DNA from: Rhizobium sullae
GTDB taxonomy: Bacteria; Pseudomonadota; Alphaproteobacteria; Rhizobiales; Rhizobiaceae
Direction of reading: 5' to 3'
Length of the DNA: 64,000 bases
Assembly: GCF_025200715.1 (NCBI RefSeq)
Contig: NZ_CP104143.1
Location: 1,674,001-1,738,000, forward strand
This document shows positions 53,773 through 63,189 of this stretch, in pieces (the stretch's first letter is position 1; the number at the start of each line of letters is the position of its first letter). A program made the translations under genes and the position numbers. Under the pieces are notes generated by a model. That model was not told the DNA's origin, did not search any database, and was given only the letters and a program-made list of their open reading frames with translations.

Positions 53773-55182
53773 ATGGCGACCGCGAACGAAATTCTTAAGC
53801 AGATCAAGGAAAACGACGTCAAGTTCGTCGATCTGCGCTTTACCGACCCCAAGGGCAAGCTGCAGCATGTCACGATGGACGTCGTCTGCGTCGATGAGGA
53901 CATGTTCGCCGATGGCGTGATGTTCGACGGCTCGTCGATCGGCGGCTGGAAGGCCATCAACGAGTCCGACATGGTGCTGATGCCGGATCCGGAAACGGTG
54001 CACATGGACCCGTTCTTCGCGCAGTCGACCATGGTTATCATCTGCGACATCCTGGACCCTGTTTCGGGCGAAGCCTATAACCGTGACCCGCGCGGCACCG
54101 CCAAAAAGGCTGAAGCCTATCTCAAGGCCTCCGGCATCGGCGATACAGTCTTCGTCGGCCCGGAAGCAGAATTCTTCGTCTTCGACGACGTCAAGTACAA
54201 GGCCGATCCCTACAATACCGGCTTCAAGCTCGACAGCAGCGAACTGCCCTCGAATGACGACACCGATTATGAGACCGGCAACCTCGGTCACCGTCCGCGC
54301 GTCAAGGGCGGTTACTTCCCGGTTCCACCGGTCGACAGCGCGCAGGACATGCGCTCGGAAATGCTGACGGTGCTTGCAGAAATGGGCGTCGTCGTCGAGA
54401 AGCATCATCATGAAGTGGCCGCGGCCCAGCACGAACTCGGCATTAAGTTCGACACGCTGGTGCGCAACGCCGACAAGATGCAGATCTACAAGTACGTCGT
54501 GCACCAGGTCGCCAATGCCTATGGCAAGACGGCAACCTTCATGCCGAAGCCTATCTTCGGCGACAACGGCTCAGGCATGCATGTGCATCAATCGATCTGG
54601 AAGGGCGGCAAGCCGACCTTCGCCGGCGACGAATATGCGGGCCTCTCCGAAACGTGCCTCTACTACATCGGCGGCATCATCAAGCATGCCAAGGCGATCA
54701 ACGCCTTCACCAACCCGTCGACCAATTCCTACAAGCGTCTCGTTCCAGGTTACGAAGCGCCGGTGCTGCTGGCCTATTCGGCCCGCAATCGCTCGGCCTC
54801 TTGCCGCATTCCGTTCGGCTCCAACCCGAAGGCAAAGCGCGTCGAGGTCCGCTTCCCGGATCCGACCGCCAACCCGTACCTGGCTTTCGCGGCCATGCTG
54901 ATGGCGGGCCTCGACGGCATCAAGAACAAGATCCATCCGGGCAAGGCCATGGATAAGGACCTGTACGACCTGCCGCCGAAGGAACTGAAGAAGATCCCGA
55001 CGGTCTGCGGCTCGCTGCGCGAGGCCCTCGAAAGCCTCGACAAGGATCGCAAGTTCCTGACAGCTGGCGGTGTCTTCGACGACGATCAGATCGACGCCTT
55101 CATCGAACTGAAGATGGCAGAGGTGATGCGCTTCGAGATGACCCCACATCCGGTCGAATACGATATGTACTATTCGGCTTGA
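53773..55182 (+). CDS. glnA: Glutamine synthetase type I
   Basis: 469 residues. Class I signatures: [17 protein letters not shown] near 55, [12 protein letters not shown] near 130, [14 protein letters not shown] near 272 and [19 protein letters not shown] near 362. Tyr398 in [10 protein letters not shown] is the adenylylation site used by GlnE. It makes glutamine from glutamate and ammonium. AAAGGGAG precedes the ATG. With glnB it forms the standard rhizobial nitrogen-control operon. Confidence 0.98.
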   Translation: MATANEILKQIKENDVKFVDLRFTDPKGKLQHVTMDVVCVDEDMFADGVMFDGSSIGGWKAINESDMVLMPDPETVHMDPFFAQSTMVIICDILDPVSGEAYNRDPRGTAKKAEAYLKASGIGDTVFVGPEAEFFVFDDVKYKADPYNTGFKLDSSELPSNDDTDYETGNLGHRPRVKGGYFPVPPVDSAQDMRSEMLTVLAEMGVVVEKHHHEVAAAQHELGIKFDTLVRNADKMQIYKYVVHQVANAYGKTATFMPKPIFGDNGSGMHVHQSIWKGGKPTFAGDEYAGLSETCLYYIGGIIKHAKAINAFTNPSTNSYKRLVPGYEAPVLLAYSARNRSASCRIPFGSNPKAKRVEVRFPDPTANPYLAFAAMLMAGLDGIKNKIHPGKAMDKDLYDLPPKELKKIPTVCGSLREALESLDKDRKFLTAGGVFDDDQIDAFIELKMAEVMRFEMTPHPVEYDMYYSA

Positions 55183-55194
55183 TCGCTGAGCGGG

Positions 55195-55217
55195 AGGCTC
55201 CGGTTCCGCCGGAGCCT
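55195..55217 (+). terminator. Terminator-like hairpin after glnA
   Basis: AGGCTCCGG (55195-55203), loop TTCCG, CCGGAGCCT (55209-55217), followed by TCCTTCCTT. The stem is strong; the T-run is interrupted by C's. It lies 12 bp after the glnA stop. Confidence 0.7.
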
Positions 55218-55279
55218 TCCTTCCTTGTCACTGAGGCTGATGGCGACATGACACTCATGTGACGAAAACCCGCAAAAAT

Positions 55280-55312
55280 CTTGATTTGAGCGGGCCCAAT
55301 CACCAAATCTGG
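55280..55312 (+). promoter_or_regulatory. Possible RpoH (heat-shock) promoter of hspQ
   Basis: CTTGAT (55280-55285), 17 bp, CCAAATCT (55303-55310) resembles the rhizobial sigma-32 pattern CTTGAC-N17-CCTATAT, with a good -35 and a weak -10. It is 48 bp before the hspQ ATG, where the only gene is a heat-shock protein. Suggested by position and -35 similarity only. Confidence 0.3.
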
Positions 55313-55332
55313 TGATGAAAGGAAGTCGTACC

Positions 55333-55662
55333 ATGAAAGAAAGAGTAGCAAAGTTCAGTATCGGTGAAGTGGTCCGGCACAAGGTTTTTCCGTTTCGCGG
55401 CGTCATCTTCGATGTCGATCCGGAATTCGCGAATACGGACGAATGGTGGAACTCTATTCCTCCCGAAGTCCGCCCTGACAAGGACCAGCCCTTCTACCAT
55501 CTGCTCGCGGAAAACGACGAAAACGAATATGTCGCTTACGTCTCCGAGCAGAACCTGGTGAATGACGAAAGCGGCATTCCGCTTCGCAATCAGCAGGTTT
55601 ACCAGATTTTCGATCAGGCGCCGTCCGGCCAGCTCAAGCCCAAGATGAGCTTCGCCCACTAA
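55333..55662 (+). CDS. hspQ: Heat shock protein HspQ
   Basis: 109 residues from ATG 55333 (MKERVAKFSIGEVVRHKVFP), with GGAAG upstream. The YccV-like beta-barrel is recognised by FRGVIFDVDPEFANTDEWW, DQPFYHLLAENDENEYVAYV and SEQNLVNDESGIP. HspQ binds hemimethylated DNA and acts as a specificity factor for Lon protease in enterics. Two terminators follow. Confidence 0.9.
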   Translation: MKERVAKFSIGEVVRHKVFPFRGVIFDVDPEFANTDEWWNSIPPEVRPDKDQPFYHLLAENDENEYVAYVSEQNLVNDESGIPLRNQQVYQIFDQAPSGQLKPKMSFAH

Positions 55663-55686
55663 GACGCGCAAACAATTATGATTTCA

Positions 55687-55710
55687 AACCCCGCTCCGGC
55701 GGGGTTTTTT
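55687..55710 (+). terminator. Rho-independent terminator of hspQ
   Basis: AACCCCGC (55687-55694), loop TCCG, GCGGGGTT (55699-55706), then TTTT on the plus strand, 24 bp after the stop. Confidence 0.9.
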
Positions 55711-55722
55711 CTTTGCCGTAAA

Positions 55723-55758
55723 AACAGAGAACCCGGCGCCATGGCCGGGTTTTCTGTT
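55723..55758 (-). terminator. Terminator of the IalB-like gene
   Basis: AACAGAGAACCCGGC (55723-55737) and GCCGGGTTTTCTGTT (55744-55758) form a 15-bp stem with one mismatched pair, just after the stop of the minus-strand gene at 55780. The minus-strand sequence continues with TTTTTACGG, a T-run. Confidence 0.8.
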
Positions 55759-55779
55759 CATTGCGCTTACGCTGGCAGA

Positions 55780-56433
55780 CTACTGCGCCTTGGCGGCGTT
55801 CTGCGCGTCTTCGAGCTTCTTGCGGGCTTCCTCGGCCTTCTTCTGCATGCTGTCCTGCAGGCTCTTCTGGCTCTCGGCGAGCTTGTTCGGCGAAACGGCT
55901 TCGCCATCATAGGCGCCGGTAAAGCCTTCGAGCGAGATTTTGATCGGGTTCGGTGCACGGCGGAAATTGATCGACGTGAAGATCACGTCGCTGCCCTTCT
56001 TGAGGCCGGCGATCATCGCATCCGTCAGGGGGATTTCGGCAGTGCACTTGTCCGGCAGGCAGACGGCGTAATCGAGCTTCTGGCCCTTGTTGTTATCGAC
56101 CTGCATCATGATGCCCGGCGGAATCAGGCGGGCGGTCGGCACCGATACCTGCAGGATCTTGCGATTGACCTTGCCGGAGATGTTGATGAGGCCGACGGCC
56201 GTGACGAGCTGGCCGCCATTGGCGAGGATCAGGTTCTGAACGACGCAGATATCGTTGTCTTCCTGCTTGCTGCAGGTCTTGTACCAGCCAAGGCGCGGCG
56301 CGCCCGCAGCCTGTGCGGGCGCGTTTGCAGCGGCATCCTGTGCAAAGGAGGATACAGGAGCCGAAGCGGCGCCGAAAGCTACTGCCAGAACGGACAGAGC
56401 TGCCCGCAATTTCTTATCAGACTTGAACATCAT
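55780..56433 (-). CDS. Invasion-associated locus B (IalB) family exported protein
   Basis: 217 residues with a signal peptide (MMFKSDKKLRAALSVLAVAF, likely cleavage after SFA). The IalB domain has WYKTCSKQEDNDICVVQNLI, VPTARLIPPGIMMQVDNNKG and a CLPDKCTAEIPLTDAM block with paired cysteines. The C-terminal 40 residues are a charged helix (SQKSLQDSMQKKAEEARKKL). The family is named from Bartonella, but rhizobial members are general envelope proteins of unknown function. Two ATGs are adjacent (56433, 56430). Confidence 0.85.
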   Translation of the reverse strand: MMFKSDKKLRAALSVLAVAFGAASAPVSSFAQDAAANAPAQAAGAPRLGWYKTCSKQEDNDICVVQNLILANGGQLVTAVGLINISGKVNRKILQVSVPTARLIPPGIMMQVDNNKGQKLDYAVCLPDKCTAEIPLTDAMIAGLKKGSDVIFTSINFRRAPNPIKISLEGFTGAYDGEAVSPNKLAESQKSLQDSMQKKAEEARKKLEDAQNAAKAQ

Positions 56434-56702
56434 AACGGATTCCGTCTCCTGATACCCATTCGGGACCGCGATCTGCCGTCCTCTCCAACCGGGCCACTGT
56501 GCATTCCACCTCTTAAAACATTAAGGCAAATGCATGGCCCCCAAAAACCCGGACCACCTGTTACATTGAGGCGCTGCAGATATCCAGTATTTCTTTGGCG
56601 ATTTCTGGATGGTCCGAAAGATTTCGGCGTCTCGATGTTCGATTTCCTGCCCAGCATGATAGTCTTCGGCCGAATCGTGCCTTTGCCGGAAAGGATTTGA
56701 GC

Positions 56703-58505
56703 ATGCTCCGGGTCATCCTCCCCCTCGCCTTTACGCTGTTCTGCGGCGCCGTTGCTGCCAGCCCACTGCATGGGATCGCCATGCATGGCGAACCCGCCCT
56801 GCCCCCGGACTACAGGCATTTCTCCTATGTCAATCCGGACGTGAAAAAGGGCGGCAAGATCAGCTACGGCGTCGTCGGCACCTTCGACAACCTCAACCCC
56901 TTCATCCTGAAAAGCATGCGCACGACAGCGCGCGGCATGTGGGACCCGGACTATGGCAACCTCGTCTACGAATCGCTGCTGCTGCGCTCCCGGAGCGAAC
57001 CTTTCACGCTTTATGGACTGCTTGCGGAAACCGTCGAATGGGACGAGGACCGCACGTTCGTCCAGTTCAATCTCAACCCGAAGGCCAAATGGTCCGACGG
57101 CCAACCGGTGACGCCCGAGGACGTCATGTTCTCCTTCGAGCTGCTGCGCGACAAGGGACGCGTGCCCTTTGCGAATCGTCTCAGCCTTGTCTCCAAGATG
57201 GGGAAGGTCGGCGAGCACAGCGTGCGCTTCACCTTCAACGACAAAGCAGACCGCGAAACGCCGATGATCTTCGGGCTTATGCCGGTCCTGCCAAAGCACG
57301 CCATAGATCCCGAAACCTTCGACCGGACCTCTCTCGTGCCGCCGCTCGGCTCCGGCCCCTATAAGATCAAGGCTGTGAAGCCCGGCGAGAGTATCACCTA
57401 TGAACGCGACCCGAACTACTGGGGCAAGGATATCCCTTCCAAGGTCGGCATGGACAACTACGACCAGATCACCGTTCAATATTTTCTGCAGGACACAACG
57501 CTCTTCGAGGCCTTCAAAAAGGGCGATATCGACGTCTATCCCGACGGCAGCCCCGGCCACTGGGCGACGGCCTATAATTTTCCAGCGGTTTCCACCGGTG
57601 CCGTGATCAAGGATACCTTCCAGCCGAAGCTGCCGAGCGGCATGTTCGGCTTCGTCTTCAATACCCGGCGGCCGCTATTCGCAAACACCAAGGTGCGCGA
57701 AGGGCTCTCGCTGATCTTCGATTTCGAATGGGCGAACAAAACGCTCTATTCCGGTGCCTACAAGCGCACGCAGAGCTTCTGGCAGAATTCGAAGCTTTCG
57801 AGCTTCGGCGTTCCGGCCGACGCCCGCGAACTTGAGATGCTGGGCCCGATCAAAGACAAGATCGACCCGGCCATCCTCGACGGCACTTATAAGCTGCCTG
57901 TGACCGATGGGTCCGGACGCGACCGCAATGTGTTGAAAAAGGCGGTGCAGGTGCTGAAGGAAGGCGGCTATTCGATCCAGGGCGGCAAGATGGTGGATTC
58001 CAGCGGCAAGCCGCTTGCCTTCGAGATCATGACGCAGAATCCTGATCAGGAAAAACTCGCGATCGCCTTCCAGCGTTCGCTACAGACGGTGGGCATTGCC
58101 GCTTCGATCCGCACGGTGGATGATTCACAATATCAGAGCCGAACCAATAGTTTCGACTATGATGTTATCCTAAAGTCTTATGTGTCGTCACTCTCGCCCG
58201 GCAACGAGCAGCTTTCCTATTGGTCCTCGGCTGCGCGTGACCGCGAGGGCAGTTCGAGTTTCGCCGGCGTTGCCGACCCAAACGTCGATACGCTGATCAA
58301 GCATATCCTCACGGCGCGCTCTGAGGAAGATTTCACTGCCGCCGTCCGGTCATACGACCGATTGCTGCTTTCCGGGCACTACGTCTTGCCCCTCTACCAT
58401 ATCGACCAGCAATGGGTCGCGCGCAGCAAACGGCTCGGACATCCGGACATTGTGCCGCTTTACGGCTACCAGCTTCCGGCCTGGTGGGATCAGAGCGTGC
58501 AGTAA
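56703..58505 (+). CDS. Peptide ABC transporter substrate-binding protein, YejA-like
   Basis: 600 residues from ATG 56703 (MLRVILPLAFTLFCGAVAAS), signal peptide cleaved near AAS. The family 5 (DppA/OppA) pattern is clear: NPDVKKGGKISYGVVGTFDN, DGQPVTPEDVMFSFELLRDK, LVPPLGSGPYKIKAVKPGES and GMFGFVFNTRRPLFANTKVR. It is closest in character to YejA, the microcin C/oligopeptide binder. No permease or ATPase genes follow, so it is either an orphan or works with a transporter encoded elsewhere. Confidence 0.87.
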   Translation: MLRVILPLAFTLFCGAVAASPLHGIAMHGEPALPPDYRHFSYVNPDVKKGGKISYGVVGTFDNLNPFILKSMRTTARGMWDPDYGNLVYESLLLRSRSEPFTLYGLLAETVEWDEDRTFVQFNLNPKAKWSDGQPVTPEDVMFSFELLRDKGRVPFANRLSLVSKMGKVGEHSVRFTFNDKADRETPMIFGLMPVLPKHAIDPETFDRTSLVPPLGSGPYKIKAVKPGESITYERDPNYWGKDIPSKVGMDNYDQITVQYFLQDTTLFEAFKKGDIDVYPDGSPGHWATAYNFPAVSTGAVIKDTFQPKLPSGMFGFVFNTRRPLFANTKVREGLSLIFDFEWANKTLYSGAYKRTQSFWQNSKLSSFGVPADARELEMLGPIKDKIDPAILDGTYKLPVTDGSGRDRNVLKKAVQVLKEGGYSIQGGKMVDSSGKPLAFEIMTQNPDQEKLAIAFQRSLQTVGIAASIRTVDDSQYQSRTNSFDYDVILKSYVSSLSPGNEQLSYWSSAARDREGSSSFAGVADPNVDTLIKHILTARSEEDFTAAVRSYDRLLLSGHYVLPLYHIDQQWVARSKRLGHPDIVPLYGYQLPAWWDQSVQ

Positions 58506-58602
58506 GTCCTGCCGACGCTGGTTCCTTTTTCCTGCCTGGTTGAAGTCGAACGCGTCAGGGCATAGATGGCGTGGGAACCTCGGACCGATGAAAGGAAACA
58601 CC

Positions 58603-59274
58603 ATGGAACGCATAACCATCGACGTCGTATCGGATGTCGTCTGCCCTTGGTGCTATCTCGGCAAGGCGCGGCTGGAGCTTGCGATCGCCGAAGTGCAGGA
58701 CGAAATCGGCGTCGACATCAACTGGCGCCCCTACCGCCTCAATCCCGACTATCCGCCCGAAGGCGTCGACCAGAAGAAGGCTCTGGAGCAGAAGCTCGGC
58801 GGCGCCGAACGGGTCGCACAGGCCCACAAGATGCTGACCGATTTCGGCCGCGACGTCGGCATCAATTTCGACTTCGAGGCGATCAAAGTCGGCCCGAATA
58901 CGCTCGATGCGCACCGCCTGATCCATTGGGCCATGGTCGAGGATCGCGAAAAGCAGGACCGCGTCGTCAATGCACTCTTCAAGGCGAATTTCGAGGAAGG
59001 CCGCAATCTCGGGAACCACGCCGTATTGCTCGATATCGCCGAGCAAGCCGGCCTCGACCGCGCTGTCATCGCCTCCCTGCTTGCTTCGGATGCCGACCGC
59101 GACCTGGTGATTGCCGAGATCGAGGCGGCCCAGAAAATGGGCGTCACCGGCGTCCCGTTCTTCATCTTCGACCAGCAGTATGCCGCCAGCGGCGCACAGA
59201 CGCCGGACGTTCTGGCAGGCGCACTTCGCGACATCGCCAAGGCGAAGGCCGAAGCGCGCGCCGGAATGAACTGA
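58603..59274 (+). CDS. DsbA-family oxidoreductase, FrnE-like
   Basis: 223 residues from ATG 58603 (MERITIDVVSDVVCPWCYLG), with AAAGGAAA upstream. The thioredoxin-fold active site is CPWC near residue 14, the helical insert follows, and GVTGVPFFIFDQQYAASGAQ holds the cis-Pro. There is no signal peptide, so it acts in the cytoplasm; FrnE relatives are involved in oxidative-stress tolerance or polyketide biosynthesis. It is 97 bp after the peptide-binding gene and 6 bp before the convergent mfd stop. Confidence 0.88.
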   Translation: MERITIDVVSDVVCPWCYLGKARLELAIAEVQDEIGVDINWRPYRLNPDYPPEGVDQKKALEQKLGGAERVAQAHKMLTDFGRDVGINFDFEAIKVGPNTLDAHRLIHWAMVEDREKQDRVVNALFKANFEEGRNLGNHAVLLDIAEQAGLDRAVIASLLASDADRDLVIAEIEAAQKMGVTGVPFFIFDQQYAASGAQTPDVLAGALRDIAKAKAEARAGMN

Positions 59275-59280
59275 CCCGAC

Positions 59281-62200
59281 TTACGGCTTCGCCATTTCGG
59301 CCAGCTGCGTCATGACGACGGCCGCGCCTTGCAGCCGCTTTTCCGGCGTCGGCAGGTCGCGGGTCAAAAACACGCTGTGGTCCGGACGGATCTTCGCCAT
59401 CGTGCCCTGCTTGGCAATATAGCCGACCAGGTTTGCCGGGTTCGGGAATTCCTTGTTGCGGAATTGGACGACCACGCCCTTCGGGCCGGCGTCGAGCTTC
59501 TCGACATTGGCGATGCGGCAAAGCGATTTGATGTAGACGATCTTCAAAAGATGCTGCACCTCGATCGGCATCGGACCGAAGCGGTCGATCATCTCAGCGC
59601 CGAAAGCATCGATCTCCTTTAGTTCGGTGATCTCGCCGAGGCGACGATAGAGGGCCATGCGCAGATGCAGGTCCGGCACATAGCCGTCCGGGATCATCAC
59701 CGGCGTGCCGACCGAAATCTGCGGCGACCAGCCTGTGTCCTGGATTTCATCGACACCCTTCACCTCGGCAACCGCCTCTTCCAGCATCTGCTGGTAAAGC
59801 TCGAAGCCGACTTCCTTGATATGGCCGGACTGTTCCTCGCCGAGCAGGTTGCCTGCACCGCGGATATCGAGGTCGTGGCTGGCGAGCTGGAAACCGGCGC
59901 CGAGCGTATCCAACGACTGCAGCACCTTGAGGCGACGCTCGGCGGTTGCTGTCAGCACCTTGTTGACCGGCAGCGTGAAGAGGGCGAAAGCGCGGACCTT
60001 CGAGCGGCCGACGCGGCCGCGGAGCTGATAGAGCTGCGCCAGACCGAACATGTCGGCGCGGTGAACGATCAGCGTGTTGGCGGTCGGAACATCGAGGCCG
60101 GATTCGACGATGGTCGTCGAAAGCAGCACGTCGTAGCGGCCCTCGTAGAAGGCATTCATGACGTCTTCGAGTTCGCCGGCCGGCATCTGGCCATGGGCGA
60201 CGGCCACCTTCAGCTCGGGTACGTCGGACTGCAGGAAGGCGTGCACGTCTTCGAGATCAGCAAGACGCGGGCAGACGTAAAAACTCTGGCCACCGCGATA
60301 ATGCTCGCGCATCAGCGTCTCGCGGATGACCAGGCTGTCGAAGGGCGAAATGAAGGTGCGCACCGCCATGCGGTCGACGGGCGGCGTGGTGATCAGCGAC
60401 AACTCGCGGACGCCGGTCATCGCCAGCTGCAGTGTGCGCGGGATCGGTGTTGCCGAGAGCGTCAAGACGTGCACGTCGCTCTTCATCTCCTTCAGGCGCT
60501 CCTTGTGCTTCACGCCAAAATGCTGCTCCTCGTCGATAATCAGCAGGCCGAGATTGGCGAATTTGATACCGGCGCCGAGCAGTGCGTGCGTGCCGACGAC
60601 GATATCGGTCTTGCCCTCGGCCACTTCCTTTTTCGTGAGAGCGAGCTCCTTCGAACCGACAAGGCGCGAGGCCTGCTGGATGCGCACAGGCAGGCCGCGG
60701 AAGCGGTCGATAAAAGTCTTGAAGTGCTGCCGGGCAAGGAGCGTGGTCGGCACGACGACGGCCACCTGAATACCGTTCATCGCGGCGACGAAGGCGGCAC
60801 GCAGCGCCACTTCCGTCTTGCCGAACCCGACGTCGCCGCAGACGAGGCGATCCATCGGACGCCCGGCAGCGAGATCGCCGCGCACGGCCTCGATCGCGTT
60901 GTCCTGGTCTTCCGTCTCGTCATAGGGGAAGCGGGCGGCGAATTCGTCATAAAGGCCGTCCGGCGTCGTCAGCATCGGCGCGTGACGGGTCAAACGCTCG
61001 GCCGCAATCCGGATTAGCGCGTCCGCCATGTCGAGGAGGCGCTTCTTGAGCTTCGCCTTGCGCATCTGCCAGGCGCCGCCACCGAGTTTGTCCAGATGGG
61101 CTTCGGTTCCCTCGCCGCCATAGCGGGAAAGCAGGTCGATGTTTTCGACCGGCAGGAAGAGCTTGGCGTCATCGGCATATTGCAGCTCGAGGCACGCGTG
61201 CGGGGCGCCGGCCGCCTCGATTGTCTTCAGGCCGACGAACCGGCCGATGCCGTGTTCGGCGTGAACGACGATCGAACCTTCGTCGAGACCCGCAACCTCC
61301 GAAATGAAGTCGGCAGCGCGCTTGCGACGTTTCGTGCGGCGAACCATGCGGTCGCCGAGAATGTCCTGCTCGCCGATGACAATGAGGTTGCCTGTCTCGA
61401 AGCCGGATTCGAGGCTGAGCACGGCCGCCGCCGCCTCGCCCCTATCCAGAGAATCGACGGCCTTCAACGCTTCGACCGGTTTGACGCGCTCCAGGCCGTG
61501 CTCGTTCAGCACCTGCAACAGGCGTTCGAGCGAACCCTCCGTCCAGGCCGTAATGAGAACCTTCGCGCCGCCGGCCCGCTTGTCAGCGATATACTTGACG
61601 ACCAGATCGAAGATGTTGACGCGCTCGGCATCACCACCTTCGAAATTCGAGCGCGCCCAGCGCTCGCCCTGACGCGCATCGACGTTGACCACACGTCTTG
61701 CTTCGCCTTCATGCTCGTTGAAGGGTGAAATCCGCATGGCGTTGAACGCATCCAGCGTCTTCGCAAAGATCTCGCTGTCGAGATAAAGCTGGCCCGGCGT
61801 CACAGGCTTATAAGGTGTCCCCTGGGCCATCTGACCCTTGACCTGCTGGCCTGAGTTCAAGCGTGCATCGAAGTAGTCGAGAACAAGCTTCGAGCGCTCC
61901 TCGGCGGCCTCGCGCACGGTGTGGTCGGTGACCAGCCGGAAACCCTTAAGGTAATCGAACGTCGTCTCCAGCTTCTCGTAGAAGAGCGGCAGCCAGTGCT
62001 CCATGCCGGGATAGCGGCGGCCTTCAGAGACAGCCAGATAGAGCGCATCGTCGCGCGTCGCGGCGCCGAAAGCGGAGAGATAATTCTTGCGGAAGCGGCT
62101 GATGGTATCCGGCGTCAGTGTCACTTCGCTCATCGGGTTGAGATCGAGCGAGCGTACCTGCCCGGTCGTGCGCTGGCTTGCCGGATCGAAGCTGCGGATG

Positions 62201-62784
62201 CTTTCCAGCGTATCGCCGAAGAAATCGAGGCGGACCGGCTCTTCCGAACCCGGCACGAAAACGTCGAGGATGCCGCCGCGCACTGCATATTCGCCGACTT
62301 CACGCACGGTCGCAACGCGCTCGAACCCGTTCCGCTCCAGACGGCCGGCGAGGTCGTCCATGCGCACCTGGTTGCCGGGACGCGCCGAGAATGCCAGGCT
62401 CTCGATCACATTCTGCGGCGCCACCTTCTGCAGCATGGCGTTGACTGTAACGAGCACGATTGCCGCATGCGGCTTCTTGCGATGGGCAATCAGGCCGCTC
62501 AGCGCCGCCAAACGGCGGGCCGAGGTATCGGCGCTCGGGGAAACACGGTCGTAAGGCAGGCAGTCCCATGCGGGCAGCGTCAGGACCGGAATGTCGGGCG
62601 CAACAAAGCCGAGCATCTGCTCCAGATCGGCCATGCGCTGCCCGTCGGAAAGCACATAGGCGACCGGTCCGCCTGCACGCGCCAGTTCGGCCAGCAGAAG
62701 CGGCTCCAGGCCGCTCGGCAGGTTGCCGATCGTCAGCGGCTCGGCGGCAGCTGCGAGCTTGCTTGCGTCAAATCCTGAGATCAT
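59281..62784 (-). CDS. mfd: Transcription-repair coupling factor
   Basis: 1167 residues from ATG 62784 (MISGFDASKLAAAAEPLTIG). The frame extends further upstream but overlaps sdhE in a different frame. The UvrB-homology region is N-terminal (YDRVSPSADTSARRLAALSG), followed by the RNA polymerase-interacting domain (GSIVVHAEHGIGRFVGLKTI), the translocase motifs GDVGFGKTEVALRAAF (Walker A), IIDEEQHFGVKHKERLK (DEEQ) and LSATPIPRTLQLAMTG, and a C-terminal TRCF domain. It removes stalled RNA polymerase and recruits UvrA, itself encoded 9 kb away. Confidence 0.97.
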   Translation of the reverse strand: MISGFDASKLAAAAEPLTIGNLPSGLEPLLLAELARAGGPVAYVLSDGQRMADLEQMLGFVAPDIPVLTLPAWDCLPYDRVSPSADTSARRLAALSGLIAHRKKPHAAIVLVTVNAMLQKVAPQNVIESLAFSARPGNQVRMDDLAGRLERNGFERVATVREVGEYAVRGGILDVFVPGSEEPVRLDFFGDTLESIRSFDPASQRTTGQVRSLDLNPMSEVTLTPDTISRFRKNYLSAFGAATRDDALYLAVSEGRRYPGMEHWLPLFYEKLETTFDYLKGFRLVTDHTVREAAEERSKLVLDYFDARLNSGQQVKGQMAQGTPYKPVTPGQLYLDSEIFAKTLDAFNAMRISPFNEHEGEARRVVNVDARQGERWARSNFEGGDAERVNIFDLVVKYIADKRAGGAKVLITAWTEGSLERLLQVLNEHGLERVKPVEALKAVDSLDRGEAAAAVLSLESGFETGNLIVIGEQDILGDRMVRRTKRRKRAADFISEVAGLDEGSIVVHAEHGIGRFVGLKTIEAAGAPHACLELQYADDAKLFLPVENIDLLSRYGGEGTEAHLDKLGGGAWQMRKAKLKKRLLDMADALIRIAAERLTRHAPMLTTPDGLYDEFAARFPYDETEDQDNAIEAVRGDLAAGRPMDRLVCGDVGFGKTEVALRAAFVAAMNGIQVAVVVPTTLLARQHFKTFIDRFRGLPVRIQQASRLVGSKELALTKKEVAEGKTDIVVGTHALLGAGIKFANLGLLIIDEEQHFGVKHKERLKEMKSDVHVLTLSATPIPRTLQLAMTGVRELSLITTPPVDRMAVRTFISPFDSLVIRETLMREHYRGGQSFYVCPRLADLEDVHAFLQSDVPELKVAVAHGQMPAGELEDVMNAFYEGRYDVLLSTTIVESGLDVPTANTLIVHRADMFGLAQLYQLRGRVGRSKVRAFALFTLPVNKVLTATAERRLKVLQSLDTLGAGFQLASHDLDIRGAGNLLGEEQSGHIKEVGFELYQQMLEEAVAEVKGVDEIQDTGWSPQISVGTPVMIPDGYVPDLHLRMALYRRLGEITELKEIDAFGAEMIDRFGPMPIEVQHLLKIVYIKSLCRIANVEKLDAGPKGVVVQFRNKEFPNPANLVGYIAKQGTMAKIRPDHSVFLTRDLPTPEKRLQGAAVVMTQLAEMAKP

Positions 62785-63098
62785 TCGGGCTTCCTGGGTG
62801 CGGTATCGGCCGGGTATTCGAAATCCGGCTTGAAGGCGGTGAGCCGCCGGAACATAGGTGTTTGAAAGCGCTCCGGCACCGGCCATGTGCCCATAACCCA
62901 GCGCAGAAGGTCGTTGTCTTCCTCGCCCATGATGGTTTCGAGCTCGTCGAGCGCCGCCTCGGACAAAGTTGCGATCTCGGCTTCGGCGAACTGACCGAAC
63001 ACAAGATCCATCTCGCGCAGCCCGCGATGCCAACAGCGGAACAATATGCGGCGGCGGCGCGCGTCGAGACCGGCACTCGAGAGTGTCACACCTGTCAT
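62781..63098 (-). CDS. sdhE: Succinate dehydrogenase assembly factor SdhE
   Basis: 105 residues from ATG 63098 (MTGVTLSSAGLDARRRRILF), with GGAAGG upstream. The RGxxE motif is seen in CWHRGLREMDLVFG, then LDELETIMGEEDNDLLRWVM and GTWPVPERF, as in the YgfY/Sdh5 family that helps attach FAD to SdhA. Its stop overlaps the mfd start (ATGA), so the two are translationally coupled. It is divergent from recG. Confidence 0.92.
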   Translation of the reverse strand: MTGVTLSSAGLDARRRRILFRCWHRGLREMDLVFGQFAEAEIATLSEAALDELETIMGEEDNDLLRWVMGTWPVPERFQTPMFRRLTAFKPDFEYPADTAPRKPE

Positions 63099-63189
63099 GG
63101 CATTACCTTCCTGTTGATGCGCCTCTATAGCCCCTCGAAAGCGGCTTGTCAGCCTTGCCAATGCCCTATTGTTCATCGCATCTTGCAGC

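Noticed and set aside
59665..61017. A 450-codon frame antisense to mfd
   Set aside because: Shadow frame with His/Arg/Asp-rich composition and no recognisable motif, inside the conserved helicase region of mfd.
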